A DNA stretch of 64,000 nucleotides from Lactobacillus agrestimuris (GCF_943193025.1 NZ_CALPCQ010000001.1:62001-126000), one strand, 5' to 3'. Positions 26,899 through 35,641 are shown, counted from the stretch's first letter. Notes: generated from the sequence alone by a model not told the origin. Numbers and translations are program-made.

Positions 26899-28326
26899 AT
26901 GGAGTATCATAAGATTAATCAGTCAGATATTGAAACTTTAAGAAGTTATATTGCAGATCCAGAAAGATTTATTACCCAGCCAACTGAACATTGGGATCAT
27001 GACCAATTCAAGACAGTTAGAGCAATGCCTGATTTAGTAATTCAACCAGTTACTAATGAAGAAGTTGAAAAGGTTGTTAAGTATGCAAGTGATAATCATA
27101 TTCCCATTGTACCTAGAGGTAACTCAACTGGCCTTATGGGAGCAAACTTAACTGTTGAAGGTGGTATTTCACTTGATATGATCAAGATGAATAAGGTTCT
27201 TGAATACGATCCAAGTAGTTTAACTATGACGGTTCAAGCTGGTATCAGATTGAAGGACATTGAAGAATACTTGGCTAACAAGCCATTTACTTACATGCCA
27301 GCACCAGCCATGCACTGGGCAACAATTGGTGGTAACGTTGATACTAACGCTGGTGGTTTGAAGGCTATTAAATACGGTGTAACTCGTGAACATATCCGTG
27401 AATTGAAGGTAGTCTTAACCGATGGTAAGTTGTATAAATTTGGTGCGAAGGCTGTTAAGTCTTCATCAGGTTACTCATTAAAAGATTTAATCATAGGTTC
27501 AGAGGGTACTCTAGCAGTTGTAACTGAAGTAACTATTAGATTGTACCCACGTCCTAAAAAATCTATAAACGCCATTATTCCATTCCCAACTTTGGATGAT
27601 GCAATTAAGTCAGTTCCATCAATTTTAGCATCTGGAGTTGTCCCAACCACCGTCGAATTCATGGGCAGAAAAGTAATAAGTTTGTGGGAAAAATATTATG
27701 ATGAAAAATTCCCAATTACAACCGGTGAAGGATTTATTATCTTGGGTCTTGATGCGTTTACTGAAGGGGAGCTTGATGCAGAATTGAAACAAGCTTTGGC
27801 ATCAACCAAGCAATTTGATTCTCAAGATGCAATTGTATTGAATGCCGATTCGCCAGAAGCTAAGAAGATTTGGGATTGTCGTGAAAAATTGTTATTGGCT
27901 ATTCAAAAGTCAACTCCTAAGATGGATGAAGTTGATATTTGTGTGCCAATTAATCGTATTCCAGATGTGCTTCATAGAATTGATCAACTTGAAACAGAAA
28001 TTGGTATGAGAATTCCAAACTTCGGTCACGCTGGTGATGGTAATCTTCATATTTATCTCTGCTCAGATAATATGACTGATGAAGAATATAAGGAAAAGAG
28101 CTTCAAGGTTATTACCGAACTTTATAAGACAGCTAAATCACTTGATGGTAACATGTCTGGTGAACATGGTATTGGTTATGCTAGAAAAGACTGGTATGAA
28201 TGGTACTATGGTAAGGATTATACTGAACTTCTTAGAAAGATTAAGAAGATCTTCGATCCAAACTCAGTCTTAAATCCAGATAAGATTTTTCCATTAGAAG
28301 AAAAAGACGTTAAGAAAATTGAATAA
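26899..28326 (+). CDS. FAD-linked oxidase, GlcD/D-lactate dehydrogenase-type
   Basis: FAD-dependent 2-hydroxy-acid dehydrogenase of 475 aa (GlcD/DLD family). The N-terminal FAD-binding domain has PIVPRGNSTGLMGAN (about 71-85) and GGNVDTNAGGLKAIKYG. The C-terminal FAD-linked oxidase domain has the metal/substrate motif FGHAGDGNLHIYL and ends with SGEHGIGYARKDW and PNSVLNPDKIFP. A likely substrate is D-lactate or another D-2-hydroxy acid, but this is inferred. It has its own promoter and a perfect terminator, so it is a single-gene unit. Confidence 0.9.
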   Translation: MEYHKINQSDIETLRSYIADPERFITQPTEHWDHDQFKTVRAMPDLVIQPVTNEEVEKVVKYASDNHIPIVPRGNSTGLMGANLTVEGGISLDMIKMNKVLEYDPSSLTMTVQAGIRLKDIEEYLANKPFTYMPAPAMHWATIGGNVDTNAGGLKAIKYGVTREHIRELKVVLTDGKLYKFGAKAVKSSSGYSLKDLIIGSEGTLAVVTEVTIRLYPRPKKSINAIIPFPTLDDAIKSVPSILASGVVPTTVEFMGRKVISLWEKYYDEKFPITTGEGFIILGLDAFTEGELDAELKQALASTKQFDSQDAIVLNADSPEAKKIWDCREKLLLAIQKSTPKMDEVDICVPINRIPDVLHRIDQLETEIGMRIPNFGHAGDGNLHIYLCSDNMTDEEYKEKSFKVITELYKTAKSLDGNMSGEHGIGYARKDWYEWYYGKDYTELLRKIKKIFDPNSVLNPDKIFPLEEKDVKKIE

Positions 28327-28347
28327 GAGCGTATTTTAAAGCATAAG

Positions 28348-28379
28348 AAAAAGGCGAGATTTTAAAATCTCGCCTTTTT
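28348..28379. terminator. Perfect palindromic terminator between convergent genes
   Basis: A 32-base perfect palindrome (16-bp arms 28348-28363 and 28364-28379) flanked by A and T runs. It serves the + oxidase and the - cfa gene. Confidence 0.9.
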
Positions 28380-28387
28380 TTATGACT

Positions 28388-29566
28388 TTATTTATCAAGC
28401 ATGTATGCACGAGTCATTGGTAAGTTTTTACCTGAAGGACCCTTAGTTAATAAGTATTGAATAACATCGATGTTACCAGATTCAAAGGATGCTGCACATG
28501 CATTGAGATACATGTCCCACATACGCACAAATCTTTCGCCCATTTTTTCTTGAATTTGGTCACGAGCAGCGTTGAAATTCTTGTCCCAAATTTCAAGAGT
28601 TCTTTGGTAGTGACGACGAAGTGTTTCCATGTCAGTAATTTGTAAGTTGTTATTGACAATATCACCGACAATTTCTTGAAGACCAGGGATGTAACCACCT
28701 GGGAAGATATACTTGTTAATCCAAGCGTTAGTTGCACCGCCTTGTTGACGGGTAATACCGTGGATAAGTGCGATACCATCTTGGTTAAGGTACTTGTAGA
28801 TATCAGCGAAGTATTCGCTTAAGTTTTCTGAACCTACGTGTTCAAACATACCAACTGAAGTAACGTAGTCCCACTTTTGATCACCAAGTTCACGGTAGTC
28901 AGTAAGTTTAACTTCTGCAACATCTTGTAAGTTTTCATCGTAGATACGTTTTTGAACAAATTTATATTGTTCTTCACTAAGAGTTACACCAGTGACTTTG
29001 AGACCGTATTCTTTAGCAGCTGTGAGCATTAAAGTACCCCAACCACAACCAATATCAAGAAGAGTTTTACCTTCTTCAGGGTGAAGCTTGTTCAAAATAT
29101 GGTGAACCTTAGCAATTTGTGCTTTTTCTAGGTCATCTGTGTTGCCTTCTTCAAAGTAGGCACATGAGTATGTCATAGTAGGGTCAAGCCACATTTTATA
29201 AAAATCATTACCGATGTCATAGTGGCTTTGTACATCTTCTTCACTTTGCTTTTCAGTGTGCTTTTGCTTAGGTAAGAACTTACGGAACTTTGAAGATCTC
29301 ATGAAACTTCCAGCACTTTCATAAGCACCGAAGATCAACTTTTGAATATCACCGTGAATTTCAATCTTTTTGTCCATGTAACCTTCACCTAAGGCAAGAG
29401 AAGCATTACGTGTGATGTCTGACATAGGAATCTTTTCATTGAAAACAATTTCGATTTCAGGTGTTCCATTGCCGTATACTTCGCTCTTTCCATCCCAGTA
29501 GGTTACTTTAACAGGGAAGGGGAAAGACTTACTTAACATCATTTTATAGAAAGTTTTTTCTAACAT
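28388..29566 (-). CDS. cfa: Cyclopropane-fatty-acyl-phospholipid synthase
   Basis: SAM-dependent enzyme that adds a methylene bridge to unsaturated acyl chains of membrane lipids, giving the cyclopropane (lactobacillic-type) fatty acids linked to acid tolerance. The product is 392 aa. The SAM site is [16 protein letters not shown], preceded by [25 protein letters not shown], and GGYIPGL follows. The start is the ATG at 29566, 6-7 bases after TTGGAGG; an in-frame ATG at 29608 has no RBS. It is monocistronic. Confidence 0.96.
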   Translation of the reverse strand: MLEKTFYKMMLSKSFPFPVKVTYWDGKSEVYGNGTPEIEIVFNEKIPMSDITRNASLALGEGYMDKKIEIHGDIQKLIFGAYESAGSFMRSSKFRKFLPKQKHTEKQSEEDVQSHYDIGNDFYKMWLDPTMTYSCAYFEEGNTDDLEKAQIAKVHHILNKLHPEEGKTLLDIGCGWGTLMLTAAKEYGLKVTGVTLSEEQYKFVQKRIYDENLQDVAEVKLTDYRELGDQKWDYVTSVGMFEHVGSENLSEYFADIYKYLNQDGIALIHGITRQQGGATNAWINKYIFPGGYIPGLQEIVGDIVNNNLQITDMETLRRHYQRTLEIWDKNFNAARDQIQEKMGERFVRMWDMYLNACAASFESGNIDVIQYLLTKGPSGKNLPMTRAYMLDK

Positions 29567-29928
29567 TGAATTTCCTCCAATAATAACTGCATGATTTAAT
29601 TTTAACACTTATTATTTGAAAACTCATATGTGAAAAGTGAGATCGTATAATTATTTTTGTTTAAGTATTAGGCTAGAATTTAAAGACATATAATGAGCTA
29701 AATCTTTCGACATCGTTTTCAACTTCTAATATTTAGTAATTGTCGCTTTTATAGAAAAAATATCGTATTTCTCATTTCACAATTTCTACTTGATAATTAA
29801 ATAAATAATAGTATTATTAAAATAAAATTAAATAAGGATGATTTTAATTTAAAAGAGTTGTTAAGGCGAATATTCCCCAAAATTTAATGGATGTTTTTAA
29901 ACGTTTAGTAAACGTACAAGGTGAAAAT
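29567..29928. other. AT-rich gap without a gene
   Basis: About 360 bases between divergent genes (cfa on -, DUF4097-like on +). A TATAAT on + at 29689-29694 has no good -35. I see no convincing hairpin, ORF or repeat. Confidence 0.6.
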
Positions 29929-30630
29929 ATGTTTTTTAAAAGAAAAAATAGAATTAATGAAGTACTTACTACGGATAGCTTCAATGAATTATTTTTGGAT
30001 TTGAAGTCAGTTAATTTAAACATTAAATCTGGTGATCATTTTGAAATTAGATTTAAAGGTCTGAAATCTAATAAACCTGAATTAAAAATTGATGGTGAGA
30101 AAGCAAAGTTAGTTCAGAATTATAAGCAAAATAATTTTTTAATTAGTATAAATACAGGTAGATCTAATCTTGTGATAGTGACTATTCCCAAAGAGCAAAC
30201 TTTGTTGGAAGTTAATATTGAGAATGTCAGCGGGAATGTAAAGATCGAGGATCAAGGCATTGAAGAACTTAATCTTAGAGCAGCTAGTGGTAGTTTAGAC
30301 ATAAAAGGCGGCCATATTGAAAATACTAGAGTTGATGTGGCATCTGGAGATGTAGAATTTGAATCTGTTTCTTTGAATACTGGTGAAATTAAACTTACTA
30401 GTGGTGGATTTGAAATGAAGGGCGGAGAAATTACTGGAGAATTATCTGTATCGAATGTTTCAGGAGATAATTTTGCTAAAGAAGTTAATGTAGATAGTTG
30501 TGTTTTAAATACTGTTTCTGGTGATTCACGTTTAAATGGTGTAGAAGTTAAAAGTGGTAAAGTCAGTGAAAAGCTGGATGGAAGCTTATTAGAGATGAGC
30601 TCTGTTTCGGGAGATAATGAAGTGAAATAG
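29929..30630 (+). CDS. DUF4097-like beta-repeat protein
   Basis: A 233-aa soluble protein whose second half is a repeat of about 20 residues, each with an SG turn (NVSGNVKI, AASGSLDI, VASGDVEF, LTSGGFEM, NVSGDNFA, TVSGDSRL, SVSGDNEV). This is the pattern of the DUF4097/YvlB-like right-handed beta-solenoid. Such proteins often sit beside PspC or DUF1700 envelope-stress genes, which are absent here. The ATG at 29929 follows AAGGTG; an in-frame ATG at 29887 has no RBS. The N-terminus is basic and no signal peptide is seen. Function unknown. Confidence 0.8.
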   Translation: MFFKRKNRINEVLTTDSFNELFLDLKSVNLNIKSGDHFEIRFKGLKSNKPELKIDGEKAKLVQNYKQNNFLISINTGRSNLVIVTIPKEQTLLEVNIENVSGNVKIEDQGIEELNLRAASGSLDIKGGHIENTRVDVASGDVEFESVSLNTGEIKLTSGGFEMKGGEITGELSVSNVSGDNFAKEVNVDSCVLNTVSGDSRLNGVEVKSGKVSEKLDGSLLEMSSVSGDNEVK

Positions 30631-30669
30631 ACAATATAGGTTAAAGATTATTGATTGAGGTGAAATATA

Positions 30670-31194
30670 ATGATTCCTTTTACTTTGTACAAATTTATAG
30701 CCGAAGGTCATCAAGTTCAGCTAGTCCTACCTGAAGTATGGCAAGCGGATGAGTTTTTTAATCGTTTGCAAGAAAACCTTGCTGAGTTTTCTAAGTGGCT
30801 TGTTTGGGCAAAAAGCATTGATTCAGTTGAAAAAGAAGCCAACTCGATCAAGACTTTTCAACAGAAGATGGTTGATGGGATAGCCTTTAATTTGGTTATC
30901 TTGGTTGATGGGGTGCCAGCAGGGATGCTTGATCTGCATGAGATGAATAAAAAATCAGGTGAGGTTGGTTATTGGCTGGCTAAGTCATATCAGCATTTTG
31001 GCATTATGACAAAGAGCGTGAATTTCTTGATTGAGTATGCGTTTAGTCAGTTGAAATTGGAATATTTGATTTTGCGAACTGCGCCGGATAATTTTGCTAG
31101 TCAGAGTGTGGCGAAGCGATGCGGATTTTCGTATGTTGAGATTGATGAAAATAATCATAAGGTATTTAAGTTGGAGAAAGAGCTACATAAATAA
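30670..31194 (+). CDS. GNAT-family N-acetyltransferase (RimJ/RimL-like)
   Basis: A 174-aa acetyltransferase of the ribosomal-protein-serine/alanine acetyltransferase type (Acetyltransf_3). Markers are GEVGYWLAKSYQHFGIMTKSV, the acetyl-CoA loop, and the C-terminal NFASQSVAKRCGFSYVE. The usual (Q/R)xxGx(G/A) loop reads QHFGIM. The ATG follows GAGGTG. Its stop codon overlaps the ATG of the broken DUF6176 gene. The acceptor substrate is unknown. Confidence 0.88.
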   Translation: MIPFTLYKFIAEGHQVQLVLPEVWQADEFFNRLQENLAEFSKWLVWAKSIDSVEKEANSIKTFQQKMVDGIAFNLVILVDGVPAGMLDLHEMNKKSGEVGYWLAKSYQHFGIMTKSVNFLIEYAFSQLKLEYLILRTAPDNFASQSVAKRCGFSYVEIDENNHKVFKLEKELHK

Positions 31195-31313
31195 TGCAAA
31201 TCGAATTAACACGTTTTAGAATCAAAAAGGGTAAGGAAGCAAAAGCTCAAGAATGGATGGATTTTTTAAATTCTCAACAATGTTTCCTGAAAAGATTGCT
31301 CCAATCGACGTAA
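31194..31313 (+). pseudogene. Truncated DUF6176-like gene
   Basis: The ATG overlaps the GNAT stop (a healthy operon-style start). The first 29 codons read MQIELTRFRIKKGK then EAKAQEWMDFLNSQQ, matching the N-terminus of DUF6176 proteins (about 110 aa). The frame then changes to unrelated residues and stops after 39 codons; another frame (31281-31325, MFPEKIAPIDVNKI) is open alongside. Most of the gene has been lost, probably by an internal deletion. Recognition rests on the N-terminal match from memory. Confidence 0.6.
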
Positions 31314-31350
31314 ATAAAATTTTAAGACATATGAGAAGTGGTGAACAAAA

Positions 31351-32551
31351 ATGTTAAAAAGAATCACAGTTCAAAAACGTATTGCATTGACCTTCTTAAT
31401 ATTTACTGCATTTTTTACACCTTTTTCGTTCTTCAATGTCAGGGATTTTTTCACTTTTTTATGCAAATAATCATATTCCGACTGCATCAATTAGTTCGAT
31501 TAAGTCATTTCAAAGTATTGGAATTATGGTGGGACTTTTACCAGCAGGATATTTATCCGATAGAATTGGAAGATTAAAAATTTTAAATTTATCTGCTATA
31601 GTGATTAGCCTTAGTTTTTTGTCATTAATTTTATTTAGGACTTTTGTTTCTTTTTCAATTTCAGAATTATTATATGGGATAGGATTGGCATTGAATTCGG
31701 GAACATTACTATCGTATATTACTGATTTACAAGAACAAAATGATATAACACCTGATAGTAGATTGATGGGTAAACAAGTAATAATGCTAAATTTGATGAC
31801 TTTAGTGGGTGGAAATATTGGAACATACTTATTTAATATGAACAATACCACGCCAATATGGTTTGCTTTGATAGGTTTAGCAATATATCCTATTTTTGCT
31901 TATACCTTGATTAAATATTTGGGGTTTGCAGATAATAAATCGACAAATAGTAATATAACTTTGTTTGATGATATAAAAATGCTTAGGTCATTTTTACAAA
32001 AAAAGAAATTTTGGATTCTATTGTTGCTAAATGTTGGTTATGATTGTGGGACGCAATTTATTTTAATTTATTGGTCAATCATTTATGTTGATCAACTTCA
32101 CTTTGAGTTATCAGTAGTATACACATTATTTATGCTATCACTAATATTGGGTTCAATAGTTTTTAATAACTTAGTTGGTGCTTTAAATACAAATAGATTA
32201 GTGATTGTAAGTACTCTTTTTATGATTGGCTTACTGATCCTTAATACATTATTAACGAATCGATATATTTTATTGTCGCTATTTCTCTTGATTGAATTAG
32301 TAATGGGAATGATGTCAGGACAAATTTCTTCTGCAAGTAATATAGCTATTTATGGTGAAAATAATAAGTCGTTAATGCTATCATCTGTTTCTTTTCTTAC
32401 GGAAATTATAGTTAGTCTTTCTCTATTTTTGAATGATAGAATTATTAAATTAGTTGGCAATTTAAAAGTGATGTATATTATATCGGCATTATATTTTGCA
32501 ATTATTTTGTTGGTAATACCGTTACTGAAGAAAGAGAGAAACAGTTATTAA
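31351..32551 (+). pseudogene. MFS transporter broken by a frameshift
   Basis: Major facilitator family. The N-terminal frame begins at ATG 31351 (MLKRITVQKRIALTFLIF) and stops at 31470. The remaining ten or so helices continue in the next frame, open from about 31436 to 32551 (MSGIFSLFYANNH, then VGLLPAGYLSDRIGRLKIL, the loop 2-3 MFS motif). Deleting one base near 31430-31436, for example one A of CAATG, would join them into about 400 aa. It is either a real inactivating frameshift or a sequence error. The C-terminal part alone could start at 31436 but lacks helix 1 and an RBS. Confidence 0.75.
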
Positions 32552-32864
32552 AAATAATAAAAGAAATATAATGAATTGAACCAAAATAATAGAATTATAA
32601 TATCTAATTAAAAATATTTACTTTGGGATAAAAATTAAAGTTATAGCAAGTTCAAATAAGAATTTTAAATACTCTTTTTTAGATCATACTTAAAGGTAGA
32701 AATTTTGAACCTATCTTTTTATGCATAAGTAAACCTTCATGTTGTGTTTATGTTTAAACGGTTTTTTTGAGGAAGTAAAATGAAAATAGCCGTATTTCTA
32801 ACGTAAGGCCAATCGATGAGATATAATGAAAGAGGTTTTAAAAAATAGAAAGTGAATGATTAAA
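32552..32864. other. AT-rich gap, mostly featureless
   Basis: About 310 bases. It contains the hairpin at 32691-32720 and a TATAAT at 32822-32827 (weak -35), which is the probable promoter of the next gene. I see no ORF worth calling. Confidence 0.55.
32691..32720 (+). terminator. Hairpin with T-tract in the 32.6-kb gap
   Basis: Eight-bp stem with one G-U pair (arms ending 32699 and starting 32711), then TTTTT. It may end read-through from the MFS pseudogene. Confidence 0.55.
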
Positions 32865-33107
32865 ATGCCAAGCAAAGAAAATAAAAAATTCAGAAAAGAA
32901 CATCCAGCAATGGATATTTGGTTTGCGATTGGCTGCTTTTATTGGGTATTTACATTACTGTTAAGTCTATTTAATATATCCTGGCCTAAATCATATGTTG
33001 GAAGGTGTATTATGGTTATCCTTGCTGTAGCTGATTTAATTTATTTGATTTACTTCGATGTTAGAATGCTTAAGTTCAAGCGCGAGCAAAGAGAAAAGCA
33101 TAGATAA
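32865..33107 (+). CDS. Small two-helix membrane protein, unknown
   Basis: An 80-aa protein with a basic N-terminus (MPSKENKKFRKEH), two membrane helices (about 18-38 and 46-66) and a basic tail (KFKREQREKHR). The ATG at 32865 is 10 bases after GAAAGTG; an ATG at 32856 is in frame three codons earlier and overlaps that site. A strong terminator follows. No family recognised. Confidence 0.7.
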   Translation: MPSKENKKFRKEHPAMDIWFAIGCFYWVFTLLLSLFNISWPKSYVGRCIMVILAVADLIYLIYFDVRMLKFKREQREKHR

Positions 33108-33144
33108 AAAAGCAGGGTTGAAATTGTCATCAACCTTGCTTTTT
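33106..33144. terminator. Terminator between convergent small membrane genes
   Basis: A 15-bp stem with one G-U pair (33106-33120/21 and 33130-33144), A-tract on one side and T-tract on the other. Confidence 0.85.
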
Positions 33145-33156
33145 ATATGTCGTATA

Positions 33157-33609
33157 TTAACTTTTATGCTCAACAATCACGCTAATAATTATTTCAATAA
33201 GTAGGAAAACATTCCATAGCATTCCTAAAGTCACAGCAATTAATCCAACTGCAAAGGCAAAGTCATGATTACCAGGCTGTTTATATAAGAATCCGGCAAA
33301 GCACATTAATACTGCCGCAAGTCCCAAGATGATCCACTGAGAAATTTTGTACATCTTAGCATTGACTCTCTGATCAATATAATTATCTCGTTCATCTTCA
33401 TCATCAGGGGTTCCAATATCACGCAATCTAAAATATTCCAACATGGTCACAACTAGTAAAACAATAACATAAATTATATCTTGTATTGGATTACCATTGT
33501 GTACGTTTGTTATATCTAGAATGAGGAACACTACCCAAATGAGTGTCATTAAGAATGTAAGGATAGTGGCAAGAGTGTATTTTAATCTTCGCTTTTTTTC
33601 ATTCTTCAT
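33157..33609 (-). CDS. Four-helix membrane protein downstream of an XRE regulator
   Basis: A 150-aa membrane protein with helices at about 12-34, 43-60, 90-110 and 120-146, and an acidic loop DDEDERDNYIDQRVNAKMY. The loop recalls DUF2178-type proteins (DER...I..kA), which are commonly paired with a small XRE regulator. The ATG at 33609 lies 10 bases after GGAG; a TTG at 33615 is an alternative. Its start lies inside the 3' end of the XRE gene, so the two are co-translated. Function unknown. Confidence 0.75.
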   Translation of the reverse strand: MKNEKKRRLKYTLATILTFLMTLIWVVFLILDITNVHNGNPIQDIIYVIVLLVVTMLEYFRLRDIGTPDDEDERDNYIDQRVNAKMYKISQWIILGLAAVLMCFAGFLYKQPGNHDFAFAVGLIAVTLGMLWNVFLLIEIIISVIVEHKS

Positions 33610-33817
33610 TTTCAACGTACTCCTTTAAACAAAATAGCTCTTCGATACTTGTATCAAATTCTTGCGCAAGTTTATATGCTAAAACGATCGAAGGTTTATA
33701 TTTTCCTTTTTCAAGTGAGATAATCGTGCGCTCAGACACATGAGCTTTTTCAGCAAGTTCACGTTGGGTGAGTTTATTTTTCTTGCGATACTCTTTAACT
33801 AAATTATTAATAAACAT
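33599..33817 (-). CDS. XRE-family helix-turn-helix regulator
   Basis: A 72-aa single-domain repressor of the Cro/C1 type (YozG/YvaO-like). The helix-turn-helix spans about 10-55, with KLTQRELAEKAHVSERTI and LEKGKYKPS followed by AYKLAQEFDTSIEELF. The start is taken as the ATG at 33817 (MFINNLVKEYRKKN, the usual N-terminus), although GGAG is only 3 bases before it; the in-frame ATG at 33826 lacks an RBS. It is first in a two-gene minus-strand operon. Two palindromes upstream are probably its own operators. Confidence 0.9.
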   Translation of the reverse strand: MFINNLVKEYRKKNKLTQRELAEKAHVSERTIISLEKGKYKPSIVLAYKLAQEFDTSIEELFCLKEYVENEE

Positions 33818-33838
33818 CAACTCCATTTCAAAAAAACT

Positions 33839-33864
33839 GAAGTTAACTTCATGAAGTATACTTC
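33839..33864. promoter_or_regulatory. Tandem palindromic operators of the XRE regulator
   Basis: Two perfect 12-bp palindromes with identical half-sites, GAAGT-TA-ACTTC (33839-33850) and GAAGT-AT-ACTTC (33853-33864), 14 bp centre to centre. The second contains TATACT on the minus strand, the probable -10 of the XRE operon. Confidence 0.75.
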
Positions 33865-33898
33865 ATATTTTAAATCGTAAGTTTTTATTCGTAAATAG

Positions 33899-33932
33899 AA
33901 AAAAGCTACTGAGCATTAGCTCAATAGCTTTT
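33899..33932. terminator. Terminator of the acyltransferase gene
   Basis: A stem of about 14 bp with one mismatch (33901-33914 and 33919-33932), ATTA loop. On the minus strand it directly follows the stop codon. Confidence 0.75.
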
Positions 33933-34545
33933 ATTTAGCAACATAGTGGAAGTCGGGATTTTGTTCCTTATCTAACTTATCCCAAGCTTCTTCAAGCTCG
34001 CCATATAATTTGGTTTCATTTTCTTTTGTCATCTTAGTTTTGCGGTCTACAGAAATCGGATCACCGAAACAGATATCGATCGGTTCGCGCTTAAGCACGC
34101 CTTTAAAAGTAAGAGGTCCTTGATATACTACAGGAACCATTGGTTTTTGTGACATTTTAGCGATTACAAGTACACCGGCCTTTAGTTCACTAGAATGACG
34201 AGTTCCAGAAGGGAAAACGATTAGTGATAACTCGCCTTTTTTTAACCCTTTAACTGGTGTTTTTAAGACTGATGGACCTGGGTGTTTACGATCGACAGGA
34301 AAAGCATGTGAATGATTTAAAATAAATCTCAAGAATGGATTTTTAAATAATTCAATTTTAGCCATGAACATGAATTCCATTGGACTTGCTGCTAAGGCGA
34401 AAAGAACAGGTTCCCACCAAGTTCTATGAGGTGCAACTAAGATATAGTTTCCTTTAGGAATTCTTTCTTTATGATGAATATGCATATTGCCATTCAATAG
34501 CCAAACGAGAAAACGGACAATAACCCGCATAAATTTATAAAACAT
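33931..34545 (-). CDS. PlsC-like 1-acylglycerol-phosphate acyltransferase
   Basis: Membrane-associated acyltransferase of 204 aa, PlsC superfamily. Motif I, usually NHxSxxD, reads APHRTWWEP (HX4E). Motif III, usually FPEGTRS, reads FPSGTRHS. MVPVVYQGP corresponds to motif IV. Both catalytic-region motifs are altered, though His and the Gly-Thr-Arg core are kept, so it is probably a diverged but active paralogue. AGGAGGAAAAAG precedes the start. Its role would be in phospholipid assembly; the exact acceptor is unknown. Confidence 0.85.
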   Translation of the reverse strand: MFYKFMRVIVRFLVWLLNGNMHIHHKERIPKGNYILVAPHRTWWEPVLFALAASPMEFMFMAKIELFKNPFLRFILNHSHAFPVDRKHPGPSVLKTPVKGLKKGELSLIVFPSGTRHSSELKAGVLVIAKMSQKPMVPVVYQGPLTFKGVLKREPIDICFGDPISVDRKTKMTKENETKLYGELEEAWDKLDKEQNPDFHYVAK

Positions 34546-34607
34546 CTTTTTCCTCCTAATTTGTTGTAAGATATTATAGCAAAGTAAAGCGAGAGGATAA
34601 ATATTTT

Positions 34608-35639
34608 ATGGTAAAACTTGGTGAAAATGAACGCATCGACTATATGTACAGCGACAATCTGCGAATTGTTCAAGATAAGACAGCATTTAGTTTTTCACTG
34701 GATACTCTATTATTAGCTTATTGGGCAAAAGAAAATATATATGATAGGTATAAAGTAGCCGATCTGTGTTCTGGCAACTGTGCTGCGACTATGTACATGG
34801 CTTACTTTAATCGGGCTAAATACGATGCAGTAGAGATTCAAGAAGAAGCATACTCTCAAGCAGTTCGTTCGGTTGAATTGAATAATATGGAAAACCGAAT
34901 TAATGTGCATCAAGATAATGTTCTGAATGCTCCAAAGTTTTTGCGTAAAGATTCATATGATATAGTCACGGTTAATCCACCATATTTCAAGGCTCCAGAA
35001 GGTCATGAAGTTAATCCCGATCGGAAAAAGGCAATTGCTCGTCATGAACTGTTAATTAATCTAGAACAAATTATTGAAGTAGCAAGTGGCTTGCTTAAGA
35101 TGAAGGGCAAGATGTTTATGGTCCATCGACCTGAGCGACTTGGTGAGATTTGCTATTATTGTATGAAACATGATATGAGCGTAAAACTAGTTCAGCCGTT
35201 TGTTTCTCATCGCGGAGAAGACAGTAATTTAATTATTGTTGAAGCCGTGAAGCACACAGCTTTTGATGGAACAGTTTTAAAAGATCCTGTTGAAGTTCAT
35301 GATGAAAATGGTGAATTCTTGCCAGATATTCAAAAGATTATTCGTGAAACTGATGAGGACCGTGAAAAGCATGAAAATGCCGGAAAATTTTTCTTTTATG
35401 TCTTAAAGTGTAACGATGGCAGTTTTTACGGTGGTTTTACTAATGATCTTGGTCATCGCCTAAAAATGCATAATGAAGGAAAAGGTGCTAAATATACGAA
35501 GACGCGTCGACCTGTTAAGATGATCTATCATGAACAGTTTGACGATAAACGTTTAGCACTGAAACGTGAATACTGGTTCAAACATCATACTAGAGCTTGG
35601 AAAGAAAAGTTTTTGCGTGAACATAATGTAAAATTTTAG
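34608..35639 (+). CDS. TrmN6-like tRNA methyltransferase fused to a GIY-YIG domain
   Basis: A 343-aa fusion. Residues 1-250 are a class I SAM methyltransferase of the TrmN6/YabB type (tRNA1Val A37-N6): ADLCSGNCAA is the SAM loop and VNPPYF (about 122-127) the adenine-N6 catalytic motif. From about 258, a GIY-YIG nuclease-like domain of the UPF0213/YazA type follows: FFYVLKCNDGSFYGGFTNDL, KYTKTRRPVKMIYHE, and LALKREYWFK with the usual catalytic Glu. In Bacillus, yabB and yazA are neighbouring separate genes. The ATG follows GAGAGGA. Confidence 0.9.
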   Translation: MVKLGENERIDYMYSDNLRIVQDKTAFSFSLDTLLLAYWAKENIYDRYKVADLCSGNCAATMYMAYFNRAKYDAVEIQEEAYSQAVRSVELNNMENRINVHQDNVLNAPKFLRKDSYDIVTVNPPYFKAPEGHEVNPDRKKAIARHELLINLEQIIEVASGLLKMKGKMFMVHRPERLGEICYYCMKHDMSVKLVQPFVSHRGEDSNLIIVEAVKHTAFDGTVLKDPVEVHDENGEFLPDIQKIIRETDEDREKHENAGKFFFYVLKCNDGSFYGGFTNDLGHRLKMHNEGKGAKYTKTRRPVKMIYHEQFDDKRLALKREYWFKHHTRAWKEKFLREHNVKF

Positions 35640-35641
35640 TC

